Below, piece by piece: positions 11,016 through 23,766 of a stretch of 64,000 nucleotides of DNA. Source of the stretch: Maratus speciosus (Eukaryota > Arthropoda > Arachnida > Araneae > Salticidae). Numbering within the stretch: position 1 is the stretch's first letter; the number at the start of each line of letters is the position of its first letter. The stretch spans positions 352,867,087-352,931,086 of the forward strand of contig OZ010790.1 of the NCBI GenBank assembly GCA_963932465.1, given 5' to 3'. The position numbers and the translations under genes were made by a program. Under the pieces are notes generated by a model. The model was not told where the DNA came from, searched no databases, and was given only the letters and a program-made list of their open reading frames with translations.

Positions 11016-13479
11016 GACATACATATTTTAGACCTAATAATTTAAAAAAAAAACAATTATTTTGTTTGCTTATACTATTACAGTCTAGATATGCTATATC
11101 AGAAACTACACTAAAATATTTTGCATTATAACAGCTAAGTTTCTTCATTTGACGAACGGCATCAGATAGAAAGTCGGAAAAATGGCCATACTAAAAACCT
11201 TTGTGTGTTCCATTAACAACTTAAACTCTTAACGAATTTTCCAATCTTGGAGGGTATGTAAATATGGAGGGTTATTCGTAATTATTCCTTAGAAAAAATA
11301 TGGCATTTGGCACCCACGTAAACGAGAATTACGTTACGATGTCCTGAAAATGCAGTTTGAGCAGACCGCTTTAAACAAGCTTTTCTCAAATACAAAAAAA
11401 AAAAAAAAATCTTTATGAAATTAATCCTTACCATATTGTCTATAGATTAGCGTTGGATTTTTAATGTATATATTTTGAAAAATGATGACATTATAAAAAA
11501 ATATTTCAATTTCAACCATAATAAATGCTTTAAAATGCTTGTAAAGAAACCAAATATGGAAATGTAATGTTAACTTTTGTAGTGTCACAGATAATTCAAT
11601 TTTTGGCACTCGTATCAAAACAAAGGGGATTCGGTGGAGCAGCCAGGTAATAAAAATATCGTTTTATGAAAACAGTGTTTAAAGTGTAAAATTTAGTTTA
11701 GCGACAATTCGTTACAGCGTCATATCTGTCACTTGATCTTTTAGAATGTTTAGAATATCAAAAATAGTTTTGGGGCTATATTCCAAAGCTATAAGATATT
11801 CGATAAGGAAAAATATGAAAGTTTCAAACTGGTGCCTTTTTTTATGTATATATATCATAATATGAACCAGTTTCTAAGAGCAACTTAGAAACATTTAACA
11901 TTTAATATGTATGTAAATAAATAAATAAATAAGTTATGAATTATAATTGTTTTAAATATAAGGGCAAGTGAAAGCCCCTGTAATCACTGTGTAAAACTAA
12001 TGTACCCTTTCTCAGAAACTACCAAATATATTCACTTAATTTTTTATATACATAATATAAACAATTCCTAACAAAGAGAAGTCAACTTTATAAGCAGATA
12101 TTCTTTAGTTATTTTTGTATAATCTGAAATAAAAATCACTTTTAAACACTAAAAAACTTGAATTTTCCTAAAACTGTTGTACAAATGTTGTAAAAAAAGT
12201 TCACTTCAGATTGATAATGGATATTTGTGAAATATTTTGGCAAGATTGCGAACAATAATATGTAGTAGGTTCTATAAAATGTACATCAAATTTAAAAAGA
12301 AACATTTTGAGACAATTGAGTTTAATGTTTATGTTTGATGCAAACCGAATTACTTGAAACTTTTAAACGTCTTGTTTCCTTAGAAACAAAAGTAATATAC
12401 CATTCGAAAAGGGGAAAATAAATGATTCAAAATATTAAAAAAGTAAAACAAACGATTTTTTTCACGAATTTGACTTCCAAAATCGCACTTAAAATTTGCC
12501 TTTAAAATAAAATAAAAAAATTATATGGTGCACTAGTGAAGTAATACACTATCCTATATTAGTGAGCTATATCCCGCTTTATTTGTATGCAGAGATACGT
12601 TTAACTAAAAAATATAGAGCTTGGATTTTTAGATATTGATGTATGTTTATATATTTTAATTAAACTAGGTTAATGTTAAATTACCTACGATAAACTTAAA
12701 CCTAGCGAATTATATCATTACGAAGAACGGAAATAATAACTGGAGAACATAGTTTGACTTGTATTTATGTTCTATAGCGTGGACAGCACTTCACAGAAAA
12801 ATTAACCCGCTCCACTGGACTGATTGGATTACGTTTTTAAAATATTTCACCAATTCTGCCAATATATTGGCACGCCATTATTTCACCATTTTATTGCCAA
12901 TAATTCAATGATAAAGCCTACATTAATTTTATAACTCCATTCAATTACAAATGTACGCAAAACAATATTTTAAACAACATTGGTATTTCGTTATTAGAAG
13001 TATTTCTTTCCAATGTACTATTAGAGCATATTTTCGTCACAAATTAACCAATATTGTTTATTATTACGATACATTCATTGGTTTAAAAGAAGTTTCCTAT
13101 TCAGAGAAAAATCATTTTATGTTTCAAATGGAAGCGTAATATATGCTAATAACACATCATAGAAATATAAATAATCGGCAAGAAGTACAAATTTCTTTAA
13201 AAATTCTATGAAATTAAATTAAATAGTACATTTTAACACAATCTTTTTAATCGGCGAAATAAAATATAGTATTCAATTAATTCTTATATTATAAAACTAA
13301 AAGTATCTGTCTTTTCGTAGTAGTTACTATTATTTTAGATTACCCTGGAGGCACAAATAAAAATATCAGCTTCGACATTACAATTTAATGAACAATCAAA
13401 CTACGAACTTGCATTTATTATTTACTTCATATACTGAGTAGATGCGCTTTTTTATATAACGATAGAAAATCATTACATT
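11016..13479. other. AT-rich sequence, nothing recognised
   Basis: No coding domain, RNA gene or terminal repeat found. Short homopolymer runs and an (AAAT)n stretch near 11916-11932 are the only simple features. Confidence 0.45.
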
Positions 13480-13640
13480 GCTTTTGCCGGAAGCAATACG
13501 TAAAGCTGAAACGAACCCTTTACAGTTAATTGAAATTTTGTTGCAGGATAGATATATTGTAAAAGATACTTTTTGATATCTTGATATTTAATATGTGTCA
13601 AAGTGATTTTTTTATAAAAGTTTCTCTAGGAAAAAATATA
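13480..13640. repeat. Dispersed repeat copy 1 (pair of 37033-37170)
   Basis: This segment resembles 37033-37170. Both carry TTTTGCC(G/A)GAAGCAATA, then TTTACA(G/A)TTAATTG, then AATATGTGTCAAAG followed by TTTTTTAT, in the same order and at similar spacing. The copies are strongly diverged, which suggests an old interspersed repeat of unknown type. Confidence 0.55.
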
Positions 13641-13840
13641 AAAATATATTTTTAAAGATATATGTGGGAAATAATTTTTATTAGGAACCAACCAGTTTCC
13701 AAAAATGAATCAAACAATAAAAATCTCCTATATGTATAATTTGATATAAACACATATTTTCATTTTGTTGCATACGGATATAAAGAATTGCATTATCAAA
13801 TTAAATTTCAATATTAATTTTTGTCTCCTTCTCAGTTTAA

Positions 13841-14715
13841 GGTATCTGACTACGTTGAAAATGCAATTTTCGACCAAAATTGTCAAATTTATTTTATTTT
13901 ATTTTATTAAAGACCAACTTTGTACCTTTCCAAAACTGTATTTTTTTTTATTGTAAGATAAATAGATCCGGAGTTATAGCGGTTTTAAAACTACTCAACA
14001 GCTGTCACTCAAACTGGAAGCGCTGTTTAAAGGGCTTTAAAATTTAAAATTTTTAAATTTTTAAATTGCTTTTAAAGCGTCGTATGTTTGGAGATATTTC
14101 GCGATTTTGATGCATTTGTTTAATAATAAGAAATGTAAATAATATGCTCCATGAAATTTAGGTGTATATTACTGTAAATTCTTGTAGTAAAACATAAAAT
14201 GAAAACTTTAAATGCATTTTTTGGAAAATGTAGTTTTCGGTGAAAAGTCCATACGCAAAACATGATTTCTCAAAAAGTTATTGAAATATCACTAAGATAT
14301 CATAAGGCAATGAACTAAAGATTTAAATTTAGAATAAATATTTTTTGTTTTATGGATGTTTTTGTGGAATGACATCGATGAATTTTATGAAAATTAACAT
14401 GTAAACAGGTGCGATATGCTATAAGTTTTGAAATACTTAAAGAATCTCTTAGATTTTAGTTCATTGCCTTCACCAATGTCATAAATATGAAGTGTGAAAA
14501 GGAAATTAAGATACAAACAGTAGAATTTCCTTTAGAGCGTTTTGCGTTTCGGGCCAAATTTCACTAAATTTTACTATAAATTCCTCCATTTACCAAAATT
14601 TTATCAATAAATGAAATATTTTTTACTTTCCTCACATTTTCTAGTCCTATTCTTAGTAAAAATAAGTTTTAAATAGCTTTTTTGGAAAAAATTGCTCCGT
14701 ACGTAGGTAGGCACC
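13841..14715. mobile_element. TTAA-flanked non-autonomous element (piggyBac-type)
   Basis: The left end GGTATCTGACTACGT follows a TTAA (13837-13840). The right end, reverse-complemented GGTGCCTACCTACGT, is followed by TTAA (14716-14719). The inverted similarity continues inward, with GCAATTTTCGACCAAAA matched on the other side by GCAATTTTTTCCAAAAAA. TTAA duplication is the piggyBac signature. No transposase is seen in the 875-bp body. The right TTAA is also the left TTAA of the neighbouring piggyBac, so one element inserted into the terminal TTAA of the other. Confidence 0.75.
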
Positions 14716-15127
14716 TTAACCTTCCGTCTACCAGACGGGTCCATTGGACCCGACAGCAATATTTAATGTAAATTTTTCTCATGAAAAATAGCATTCAAAG
14801 TTTCGCGATTACATGACTTTTCCTGCAATTGTCTCCTCTATGTATATGCAATTGCGATTAAAATTTTGTTCGAAATTTTTTACCTATTTTTAATTTGTTT
14901 CATTGTTTACCACGCGGGTCCATTGGACCCAACATTAAAACAAACGTAATATACTGTTGCTTTCTTTTTCTAGGGTTGCCATAAATCATGAGGAGGAACA
15001 GGGTTACCATAATTGGCTGTTTATCGCCCATTTGGCGATGGATTTTTAGCGCCAATCTCGCCAAATTTGGCGACTTTATAATGAAGTTTTGAGAACATTC
15101 TAGACTGATCTAGTAAACTTCGTGCTC

Positions 15128-15165
15128 TATATATAAAAGGTTACTTCTGGTTCAGAGAGTCATTT
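15128..15165 (+). promoter_or_regulatory. TATA box and initiator of the piggyBac transposase
   Basis: TATATATAAAAGG (15128-15140) is followed about 30 bp later by TCATTT (15160-15165), which fits the arthropod initiator consensus TCA(G/T)TY. Transcription would start near 15162, upstream of the ATG at 15347. The spacing is right for a TATA-Inr core promoter; activity is inferred. Confidence 0.6.
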
Positions 15166-15346
15166 ATCAACAGACACAGTTAGTGAGCGAATGGTGTCTA
15201 TTGATATTTTTGAGTCTTTTCATTGAAAATAGGACTTGATATTTGAAGACAAGTAATAAGTGTAGTTTGTACGTGCTTTGTTATTTTACAAATATTCATC
15301 ATTTTCTTATTTCCTAACTTATTTTTTGTTAAAAACTGAATTGAAG

Positions 15347-17017
15347 ATGAACAGAAAAAAAGTATTGACTAAAGAGAAAATTAAAAAAATTATGGAAAAT
15401 CCGGACGATATAGAATTCGACACCGATGATGAAAATCTGTCGTCTGATGAAGGTGAAGTAGATTATGTTGAAATACATAATGAAATTTCTGATTCCTACT
15501 CAGAATCTGATAATGATTCCAATGAAGTAAATGTAGCAACCACAAGTACTTCAAATTCTACTTTTGTTTCCAAAAATAATTCACAGATCTGGTATAAGAA
15601 TGAAGTTGCCAGACCACAAGGAAGACGTACTGAAATCAATATTTTACGTGAAAAATCTGGACCTTCAAGATTTGCAAATCGTGAAGTGGATTCCATATCA
15701 TCCTCATTTCTTATCTATTTCCGAAAAAGACTTTTGGAAATTATAGTAAAATGGACAAACGCGGAAGGCAATAGAGTATTCGATAAAGAGTGGAAACCTA
15801 TAGATATTATAGAACTTAAAAAATTCATCGGACTTTTATTACTTATTGGAGTATATAAATCGAAAAATGAAACAGTAAGCGAACTTTGGAGCATAAAAAA
15901 TGGAAGACAAATATTTCGGGACAGTATGAGTCGCAACAGATTCACAAGTATATTACGTGTCATAAGATTTGATGATGCTGCTGAGAGGCGTAAAAGAAGA
16001 TCAACTGATAAATTAGAGCTAATAAGAGAATGCTTTGAATTGTGGAATAGCTATTTACAAGACCCTTATATTCCTAATTGGTCTATGACTGTCGATGAAC
16101 AATTAATTTCTTTTCGTGGAAAATGTCCTTTCCGTCAGTATATGCCATCTAAACCTGGAAAGTATGGATTGAAGTTCTGGGTTATTTGTGACAGCGTAAC
16201 ATCGTATGCTTGGAAACTGGAACTATATACAGGCAAAAATGAAGTAAGAGAATCTCATCCGGGAGAAAATGTAGTTAAAAGATTGACGAAGGAAATTGAA
16301 AATTCTGGTCGTAATATTACATGTGATAACTTTTTTACGTCATATGCATTAGCAACACATCTTACTTCAAAAAAATTATCTCTTAATTGAACAATTCGAA
16401 AAAATAAACCTGAATTACCCGCTGTGTTCACAAATCCAAAACATCGTTCTGTATATTCTACTTTATTTGGGTTTCAAGAGAAGGCGACCATCATCTCTTA
16501 CTGTCCCAGAAAAGGTAGAATTGTTACTTTGCTAAGCACAATGCATAACACTTATGATATTGACAACAGCTTAGAAAAAAAGCCACAAATAATCCTAGAT
16601 TATAATAAAACCAAAGGCGGAGTAGATACGATGGACAAAATGGTAAGAGCATATAGTGTGAAGCGCATGACACGTCGGTGGCCTTTGATTGTATTTTATA
16701 ATATGATCGATATAAGTGCGATGAATGCATACATAATATGGTTGTCACTGAATGCTGAATGTGATCCGAAAATGAAAAAAAGGCGGAATTTCATTATTCA
16801 ACTTGCAGAAGAATTAGTAGGTGAAGGAGGTATCGCCGTCTCAACATCTACTTCAGAACAACTTTACGCAAATAGTTTTGAACCGCCACGAAAAAAATCA
16901 AGATGTCATATTTGTCCCTCTAAAAAAGATCGAAAAACACGAACATTATGCAAGAAGTGTACGAAAAATGTTTGCGGAGAACATTCCGTCGTTATTTGTA
17001 CTTCATGTACAGAATAA
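15347..17017 (+). pseudogene. piggyBac transposase with one internal stop
   Basis: This frame would encode a DDE transposase of the DDE_Tnp_1_7 family, which cuts and pastes the element at TTAA. I chose the ATG at 15347 (MNRKKVLTKEK) because it lies downstream of the predicted transcription start and is followed by the acidic N-terminus usual in the family; an in-frame ATG at 15278 is possible. The three catalytic Asp positions are present: D250 in TVDEQLISF, D327 in TCDNFFTSY, and D427 in KGGVDTMDKM. The C-terminus has a cysteine-rich zinc domain (CHICPSKK, CKKC, CGEH, CTSC). The frame runs 556 codons and is broken only by TGA at 16388-16390, at the position normally held by the conserved glycine before T-(I/M)-R-K-N-K. 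A single base change from GGA would explain it. The two halves are otherwise in the same frame, so the copy looks recently inactivated unless the stop is read through. Confidence 0.93.
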
Positions 17018-17571
17018 TTTTATTATGATGAAAAACGTTTTGTAGTCATTATAATATACTATATATATTACTTTCTTACTGTATGTGTTACTTTCTTACT
17101 CTATTACTATATATATCACTTTTATATATTGTATAAGGTGCATTAATAACAAATATATTCATTGTAGATAAATGGGTTTTTTGTATATTTTGAAATCCTA
17201 TATATTTTACATATGGGTCCAATGGACCCGAATGGTAGTTCTTGCATATACTTTTTTTTGGTAGTCTGAAGGTTAAAAATATAATTAAAATTACCCTAAA
17301 AAGTATAACCTCTATTGCTCTAAATTTGTTCTTTGACTGTATATATATAATAACAGAATAAAATAATAATAAAAAAATTGAATGACTCAAAGTCATTCGT
17401 CAAACACTAGTGGACGTATCTACACTATAAAGATTGACAAACGTTCTTAATCTTCGAAAATATAATGCAACCACAAACGAAAATATACAATAATCATATC
17501 CGAGTTATCCACAATTCCAAAAAGCGTTCTTTATATTTAGAAAATTTAGAAAGCAATGTTGGACGGTAGTA

Positions 17572-17874
17572 GGGTAGACCGGGGCTAGTTGGCCATAGGT
17601 GCATGTTGGCCCAGTCGCGATATTTTTTAAACTTTGCGTTAGGTGACATTGTCAGTCCAGCCAAGTATGCGTTGCTTCGCTTTCCTCCTCCAATATCAGC
17701 GCGATTGAAGTCCCAGCGACCGTTAAAGAATTATTGAGAATTTTCAAAATTTTGCAAAGGTGAGTAAATTTCCTCTCTTATAAATAATTGTTTTTTATTT
17801 GTTTGTAGATTATATTTTAGATTTTGATACATAATAATTCCGAAAAATAATTGTTCGTAGTTATTGTAGGGCAT

Positions 17875-17921
<47 letters not shown>

Positions 17922-19361
17922 AAATACTTTCAGAATAATTCCTTACAGGTATAAAAAAAAAAAAATGGCGATATGGGGTTAGTTGGTCCCATCCCCGTAG
18001 AAATTTGGTTCTGGGGTATTGAAATTTTGATAGTGTTAATGAATTATTTTAATAAACATTTATTATTATTTTAATTAATTATTTATTAATTAATAGTAAG
18101 GAATTAATTTATTAATTGAATTCCTGGTTATTCCAGTCAATCTTTTTAAAAAATGAAGTTATAATGTTGTTTACATCCTCCCCAAATTAAATCAGCTGCG
18201 CTGGTTGTACAAATAATGCTTTAAATAACATCATATTTTATGAAGTGAAAACATCTTACCTGGATAGTTATTCGTTGAAACTAAATAATTCTATCTGTTT
18301 TCATAATCCATAAAAAGGGCAGTTTCAGGAAAAAAAATTTTAACTATCAAAAAATATATTTTCTTTTAAGAGACATGTTAAGTACCTTCCACAGACAGAA
18401 TAGAACTACACTTCCTGAACCGTTAATAAAGATCAACAGTTCAATCAAATAATATATAAAAATGATATCATCCAACATAACTATATCAAGCACATTGCTA
18501 TATCCTAACTAATTAGAATATCAAAATCTCATTATACCAATAATAATTCATGAATGTAATCAATAATATATATATTTCATGATAAACAAACTGGGTTTTT
18601 TTTATACTTCATTAGGAATTACCTTTTTATATAAACGAAAATTATCATTATTTCAAAGAAGCTGGCATTACCCAAAGCATCATGAAGCAATATTACATTT
18701 TACTGATAGAAATTTGAAAGGAATGATGCGTTAGAAAAACATAATAAACGAAAGAAAAGAATTATTGCACTTAACAGATGTACAGAGGCCTTGATACAGT
18801 TTATTTATCATATGGTGTTTATAATAAATCCGTTAATTAAAGATGAATGATTTCTTAAATTACTGCACTCTAAGATTTACGATGTTTTAACACCTAGCAT
18901 GCCTTTATTAAAATTTATTATTGTTCCGTAATGTATTAAAGAAATTTTTTATGAGAAAATAAAATCAATTTGTAAAGCAATTTTTGGTCGAAGTTAATAA
19001 TTTGAATAACTCACTGTTTCAATATTTAAAATTTTAATTTTAATTTAGGAGGCTATATTGTGTTTTCGTTCGCAGGAAATAAAAATTAAGACTTGGTAAA
19101 ATTTTGATCATTTCTTAAACTTGTACACTATCAGAACATTAAAAAGTGACATGCGCCAACTTACCCCGCAATCGAGGCAGGTTAGCCCAACCGACTTGGT
19201 GTCAATTTGAGCTTCTAAATTAATGCTTATAGTTAATATTTTCAAGTTTTACTAATGTGACTTCTTCCTGAATGTACACATAAAAAGAAATTTAATATGT
19301 TGAATTGTATTTTTTTTTTATTATTAGAGGTAAAAGCGGTCCAACTAGTACCGGTCTACCC
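17572..19361. mobile_element. TA-flanked element with GGGTAGACCGG inverted ends
   Basis: The left end is GGGTAGACCGGGGCTAGTTG and the right end, reverse-complemented, is GGGTAGACCGGTACTAGTTG. Both are flanked by TA (17570-17571 and 19362-19363). More GTTGG/CCAAC words lie near both ends (about 17605, 17977, 19155 and 19185), like subterminal transposase sites. The 1.79-kb body has no recognisable coding region and contains a 45-bp poly-T (17876-17920). A Tc1/mariner/pogo-type non-autonomous element is most likely. Confidence 0.8.
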
Positions 19362-19363
19362 TA

Positions 19364-20229
19364 CACAGTGAGACGAATATTATTATTACTTAACGAATGG
19401 CGACGATTTTTACTCTTTTGAAAAACTTTTTGCTACCTCTAAACGTAACCAGTGCAATCTTCATAAGTTTCTAGGCCTATTAGGTGTCCAAGACTCATAA
19501 ATTTATTTGATGGGGATATTGTAATATATTTTTTAACTTTAACTTATCTTAAATCTATTCAAATTCGTAATTTATCTTAAATCTATTCAAATTCGTCATC
19601 CCATTTAATTAAATTTCTTTACCTTTAGTTCATTATTTCCAAATTACAACGTGCTTACATTCTTTTAACATTTCCCTATTAAAAATGGGTCCGGGACGCA
19701 CTCCAATATTTTTTTTCACACTGAAATCATTCAATTTCGGAAAATTATTTTTCTTGATCGTAAACTTTTTTCGAAGAACGCTTCGATATTTCGCGTGTTT
19801 TGGACTATTTTTGATTATTTTCTCCGCCCGTCAAATTGGCATATGCTACTGGCTAAGTTCTTGCGCATTGCAGGATTTTTGTATTACTATGATATGATTT
19901 TTGTATACTAATATATTGCATCGCACTGGGTCAGAATGGAACTTTTTCTCTTTCCTCTTGCCTCAAAATCCGCGGTTGCAGATCAGTAGAATGTCATGAT
20001 GAGGTAATGTAGCTGTTTAATAAAAATTCTGGTTTTAGCTGGTTGTGTGTTGGCATAATATTACGTAACCTGATGTGTGGTCATATAGAATATGTTCAGT
20101 CCTTTATAACGGACTGTGTCTTTAGAAGAACTCTCCCATCTAACTATTGTTGCCATTTATTTACTTTAAAAACGACTTTTGCTGCTACTGATTATTTTAT
20201 TGGAGAAACTCTACTAGTTTTCTAATACA
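19364..20229. other. Unassigned sequence
   Basis: Short open frames without recognised domains. No terminal repeat or RNA gene seen. Confidence 0.45.
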
Positions 20230-20265
20230 ATATGTATATATATATATATATATGTAGTATATATA
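20230..20265. repeat. TA-rich microsatellite
   Basis: A short (TA)n run interrupted by TATG and TAGTA. Confidence 0.8.
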
Positions 20266-20436
20266 ACCATTAATTAAACATTACCGACCACCCACAAAAA
20301 TTGTGATAGTATGAATGAAATGACAATAATACATTTTCGCCCACACACACTGAATGGATACCAAAAACATAATATACAAGCTGCTATGTATAAAATAAAA
20401 TCCCTTGTACTATGATACAAGAATTAATATGGAAGA

Positions 20437-20450
20437 TATATATATATATG

Positions 20451-20530
<80 letters not shown>

Positions 20531-20565
20531 CACATACATATACATATACATATATATACATATAC

Positions 20566-20616
<51 letters not shown>

Positions 20617-20617
20617 T
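20437..20617. repeat. TA/TACA microsatellite, ~180 bp
   Basis: A near-pure TA dinucleotide run passes into interspersed TACATA repeats. The apparent (YI)n proteins in both strands come from this repeat. Confidence 0.97.
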
Positions 20618-22222
20618 TAGTTTGAATTCATATTCGTTTTCATGTTTTGCATTTCTTTTGCAGTTTTAAACTGGTATTCGTGTTTCCGAAAGAAACTAAA
20701 AGCTATTAAACGTGACTTTTGAGTTCTAACAATATCTTTTGTGTAAACAAGCATAAATATTCTCTATTTCAAAAAAAAAGAAAAAGTTGAAAGCTCTTTA
20801 TCGCAATTGACACGGACACCTTATTTCTATTTTCCTTCGAATTTGTGCCAGTGTTATCCGTTCATTTTCGCTTTTCCATTTTCAGCACCCGGAATTCTCA
20901 TTTTGCGTAATAAAATACGGCAAGGAGTGTGGTAAGAGTGGATTTTGGATTAAAATGTCAATTCATACAAATCAGAGATTGTTGCCAATAGCCAGAGAGT
21001 GTGCGTAGCACGCTCGGGTACATACTTCCGAAATAATTGAGGCTCGAACTTTATGTTCCTTTGGATATATTTTCATTTAAAAATAGAAAATCATACAAAT
21101 TCTTGGGTTACCCTGCAGATAGTAGTAGAACTCTCTAGTGTGAATCCTCTTCAGGATAAAACAGACTGAATTGAACACAAATTTTAGATATATTTTAGAT
21201 TTTTAATCCTCGCCGGTCAATGCTAGGCGGGATCGCTATTATTATAATGTAACATAATATTACTCACTTTCATAAATATTAGAGTGTATAATGAAATACA
21301 ATATAATTTTATATATCTTATAACAATATACAATTTATAATAAAATACTAATAGTAATAGTTTTATACTATAAGTACTACTAATAGTATTATAACGTATT
21401 ATAAATTATAAGAAATATAATTTCTTCACAAATTATCTAAGCTTCGTGTATTATTTTGGATAATATGAAAATATACCCTCTTCAGAAAAATATGCATCCG
21501 TTATGAAAACGTTTTAATGAATGGAAGTATATCTGATTTAATTAGCCGATTCGAAACCTAGTGTGGAATTTATTGCGATTAAGGATAGATAAACATTCTA
21601 TCTGCCCAAATAACTTTATCAATGACGAAATAATATTCATTATTACGATAATTTTTGACATACATTTTTGAGAATGAGTGAAAGCGATACTGGAATCTAC
21701 TGACTTAAAATAAACCGAAACTGAGACGAGATTTTAATAGATTATATTTAGTGCAGAGAAATAAAGTAGTTTAGTATATCCTAAAAACTGTAATTAATTT
21801 CATATTTCTTATATTTTACAATAGATAAATTAATGTATCCTGAGATATGAATTGACTTTTTAGTAAAATAGAAAGATATAAACAATAATAACAATATCAC
21901 AGATTCTAACATACTGGCATATTATCTGGTAATACATGTTGTCCTGTATCGTTATAGACTGAATGAATACACTGCTACAAGAAATGTGAAGCATATAAAT
22001 GTAAAGAAAATTACATTGTTTAAATATCTAATTTTACACATTTTAAAATGCAAATTATTAGACTTTTAAATGTGATTGTAATATGATTATGTCGAAAGTA
22101 GGTTTTTTATTAAATTAGAGGAATTCTCTGCTTGAGGTCTTCACGCACATAAATGCTGGGGATTTTTTTTTTTTTTTTTGGTTTATTGTGTGAGATATTA
22201 TATTAACGAATTATTTATTTTT
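20618..22222. other. AT-rich sequence, nothing recognised
   Basis: No coding domain or terminal repeat recognised. A poly-T run lies near 22165-22180, just before the HINE. Confidence 0.45.
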
Positions 22223-23766
22223 ACTTTCTTCTATCTTCAATAGAAGAAAGTATTGTAATCGAAATTTTTTTCGACTTCCGGTTTTCGACGGATTTGCATG
22301 TTTTACGGGTCAGAGATTCCAAAAAACATGCTTATAGAAAATGTCTGTCTGTCTGTGTGTCCGTCTGTCCGTCTGTCTGTCGCCATTGTACCATCAAAAA
22401 GTGTATGAAGTTATGTATAGAATTAAACCAAAATTTTATTATAAGTTTGTGGCTATGGCAAGCAGGTCCTCCCGGAATTTGGAAAAAATTCGCCCGTAGG
22501 GGGCGCTGATATAACAATTTTTGTGCGATTTTGAATATTGTACCATCCAAAAGTGTATGGAGTTATGCATAGAATTGAACCAAATTTTTAGTTTAAGTTT
22601 TTGGATATGACAAGCAGGTCCTCCCTGAATTTGGAAAAAAATCTCCGGTAGGGGGCGCTGTAATAGCGATTTTTGTGCGATTTTGAATATTGTACCGTCC
22701 AAAAGTGTATGAAGTTATGCATAGAATTAAACCAAATTTTTATTTTAAGTTTTTGGATATGGCAAGCAGGTCCTCCATGAATTTGCAAAAAAATCGCCGT
22801 TAGGGGGCGCTGTAATAGCGATTTTTGTGCGATTTTGAATATTGCACCATCGAAAAGTGTATGAAGTTATGCATAGAATTGAACCAAAAAAAATTTTAAG
22901 TTCTTGGCTATGGAAAGGAGGTCCTCCCTTAATTTGTAAAAAAATCGCTCGTAGAGGGCGCTGTAATAGCGATTTTTGTATAATTTTTGTGCCATTTTGA
23001 ATATTGTACCGCCGAAAAGTGTATGAAGTCATGCATAGAATTGAACCAAATTTTATGTGTTTATTTTTGGTCATGTCACGAAGGTCCTCCCTGAATTTGG
23101 AAAAATTCTGCCGGAAGGGGGCACTATAATTGCGATGTCTGTACCATTTTCATTATTGTACCATCGAAAAGTGTATGAAGTTATCCATATAATTGAACCA
23201 AATTTTTTGTGCATGTTTCTGGCTATGGCAAACAAGTCCTCCCTGAACTTGAAAAAATTCCGAAAGAAGGGGGCGCTATAATTCCGATCTCTGTGCTATT
23301 TTCATTATTGTACCATCGAACAGCGTATAAAATTATGCATACATTTGAACCAAAATATTTGTGCTTGTTTTTGGCTTTGGCCAACAGGTTCTCCTTGAAG
23401 TTGGAAATATTGCGCGGTAAAGGGGCTCCGTGCTAGCGATTTTTGTATACTTTTCTTGATTTTTCGTAGTTCTATTGTGCATCGGCTGTTCATGCAGCGG
23501 CGGGAACTCGCTTCCTGCTATGCCGGCTATTCGCAAACAGCTCATAACGACAGAATAAGGAAAAATTAATAATTTTAACAAATATCATGATATAGATTAA
23601 CTCGTTTTTAGTCCGTTTAATTGACTTGAGCAGAAATTTAAGATGAAAATCAAAGTTGGTATAGTATTGAACTAATAATATTGAAGTATTGACATGTGTA
23701 ACTAGGTTTTGAAATATTAAGATGTATAAGATAGAAGAAAGTTTTGGGATTGGCACATCCAACTAG
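22223..23766 (+). mobile_element. Helentron-associated element (HINE/DINE-like), family 1
   Basis: The parts occur in the order known for Helentron-derived non-autonomous elements. First is a 5' block opening with ACTTTCTTCTATCTT, followed at once by its near mirror ATAGAAGAAAGT. Next is a GTCY microsatellite (22343-22381), then a central array of seven ~152-bp tandem repeats. After that comes a 3' tail with the subterminal inverted copy AAGATAGAAGAAAGT (about 23728-23742). A short hairpin (TTGGGAT/ATCCAA) and a CTAG end lie just before TTT. Helentron insertions go into T-T with no target duplication, and TT flanks fit here. No Rep/helicase is encoded, so mobility would depend on a helper elsewhere. 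Confidence 0.85.
22388..23450 (+). repeat. Central tandem array, seven ~152-bp units
   Basis: Units begin at about 22388, 22540, 22692, 22843, 23006, 23158 and 23309, marked by GTACCATC.AAAAGTGTATG. Spacings are 152, 152, 151, 163, 152 and 151 bp. The fourth unit is longer because of a small internal duplication around ATTTTTGT. Each unit carries CAGGTCCTCC and GGGGGCGCT words. The last unit is most diverged, and the open frames through the array are repeat products. Confidence 0.95.

Larger units (their letters stand above)
14720..17272 (+). mobile_element. piggyBac transposon, near-complete
   Basis: It is bounded by TTAA at 14716-14719 and 17273-17276. The left tip is CCTTCCGTCTACC and the right tip, reverse-complemented, is CCTTCAGACTACC. 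A subterminal palindrome GGGTCC(A/T)(A/T)TGGACCC occurs twice at the left (14737-14751, 14916-14930) and once at the right (17215-17229). Between the ends lie a core promoter and a transposase frame on the plus strand. Total length is ~2.55 kb, normal for the superfamily. The clean ends and matching TTAA sites point to a fairly young insertion. Confidence 0.93.

Noticed and set aside
10555..11148. Minus-strand frames rich in Cys, Leu, Ser and Ile that might look like membrane proteins
   Set aside because: They translate a GA/GATA/GACA simple repeat and a 26-bp minisatellite.
20405..20669. Tyr-Ile repeat proteins
   Set aside because: Translation of a TA/TACA microsatellite.
22294..23436. Overlapping open frames in the 22.3-23.4 kb array that resemble a repeat protein
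   Set aside because: The ~152-bp period is not a multiple of three, frames change between units, and the region fits a HINE tandem array.
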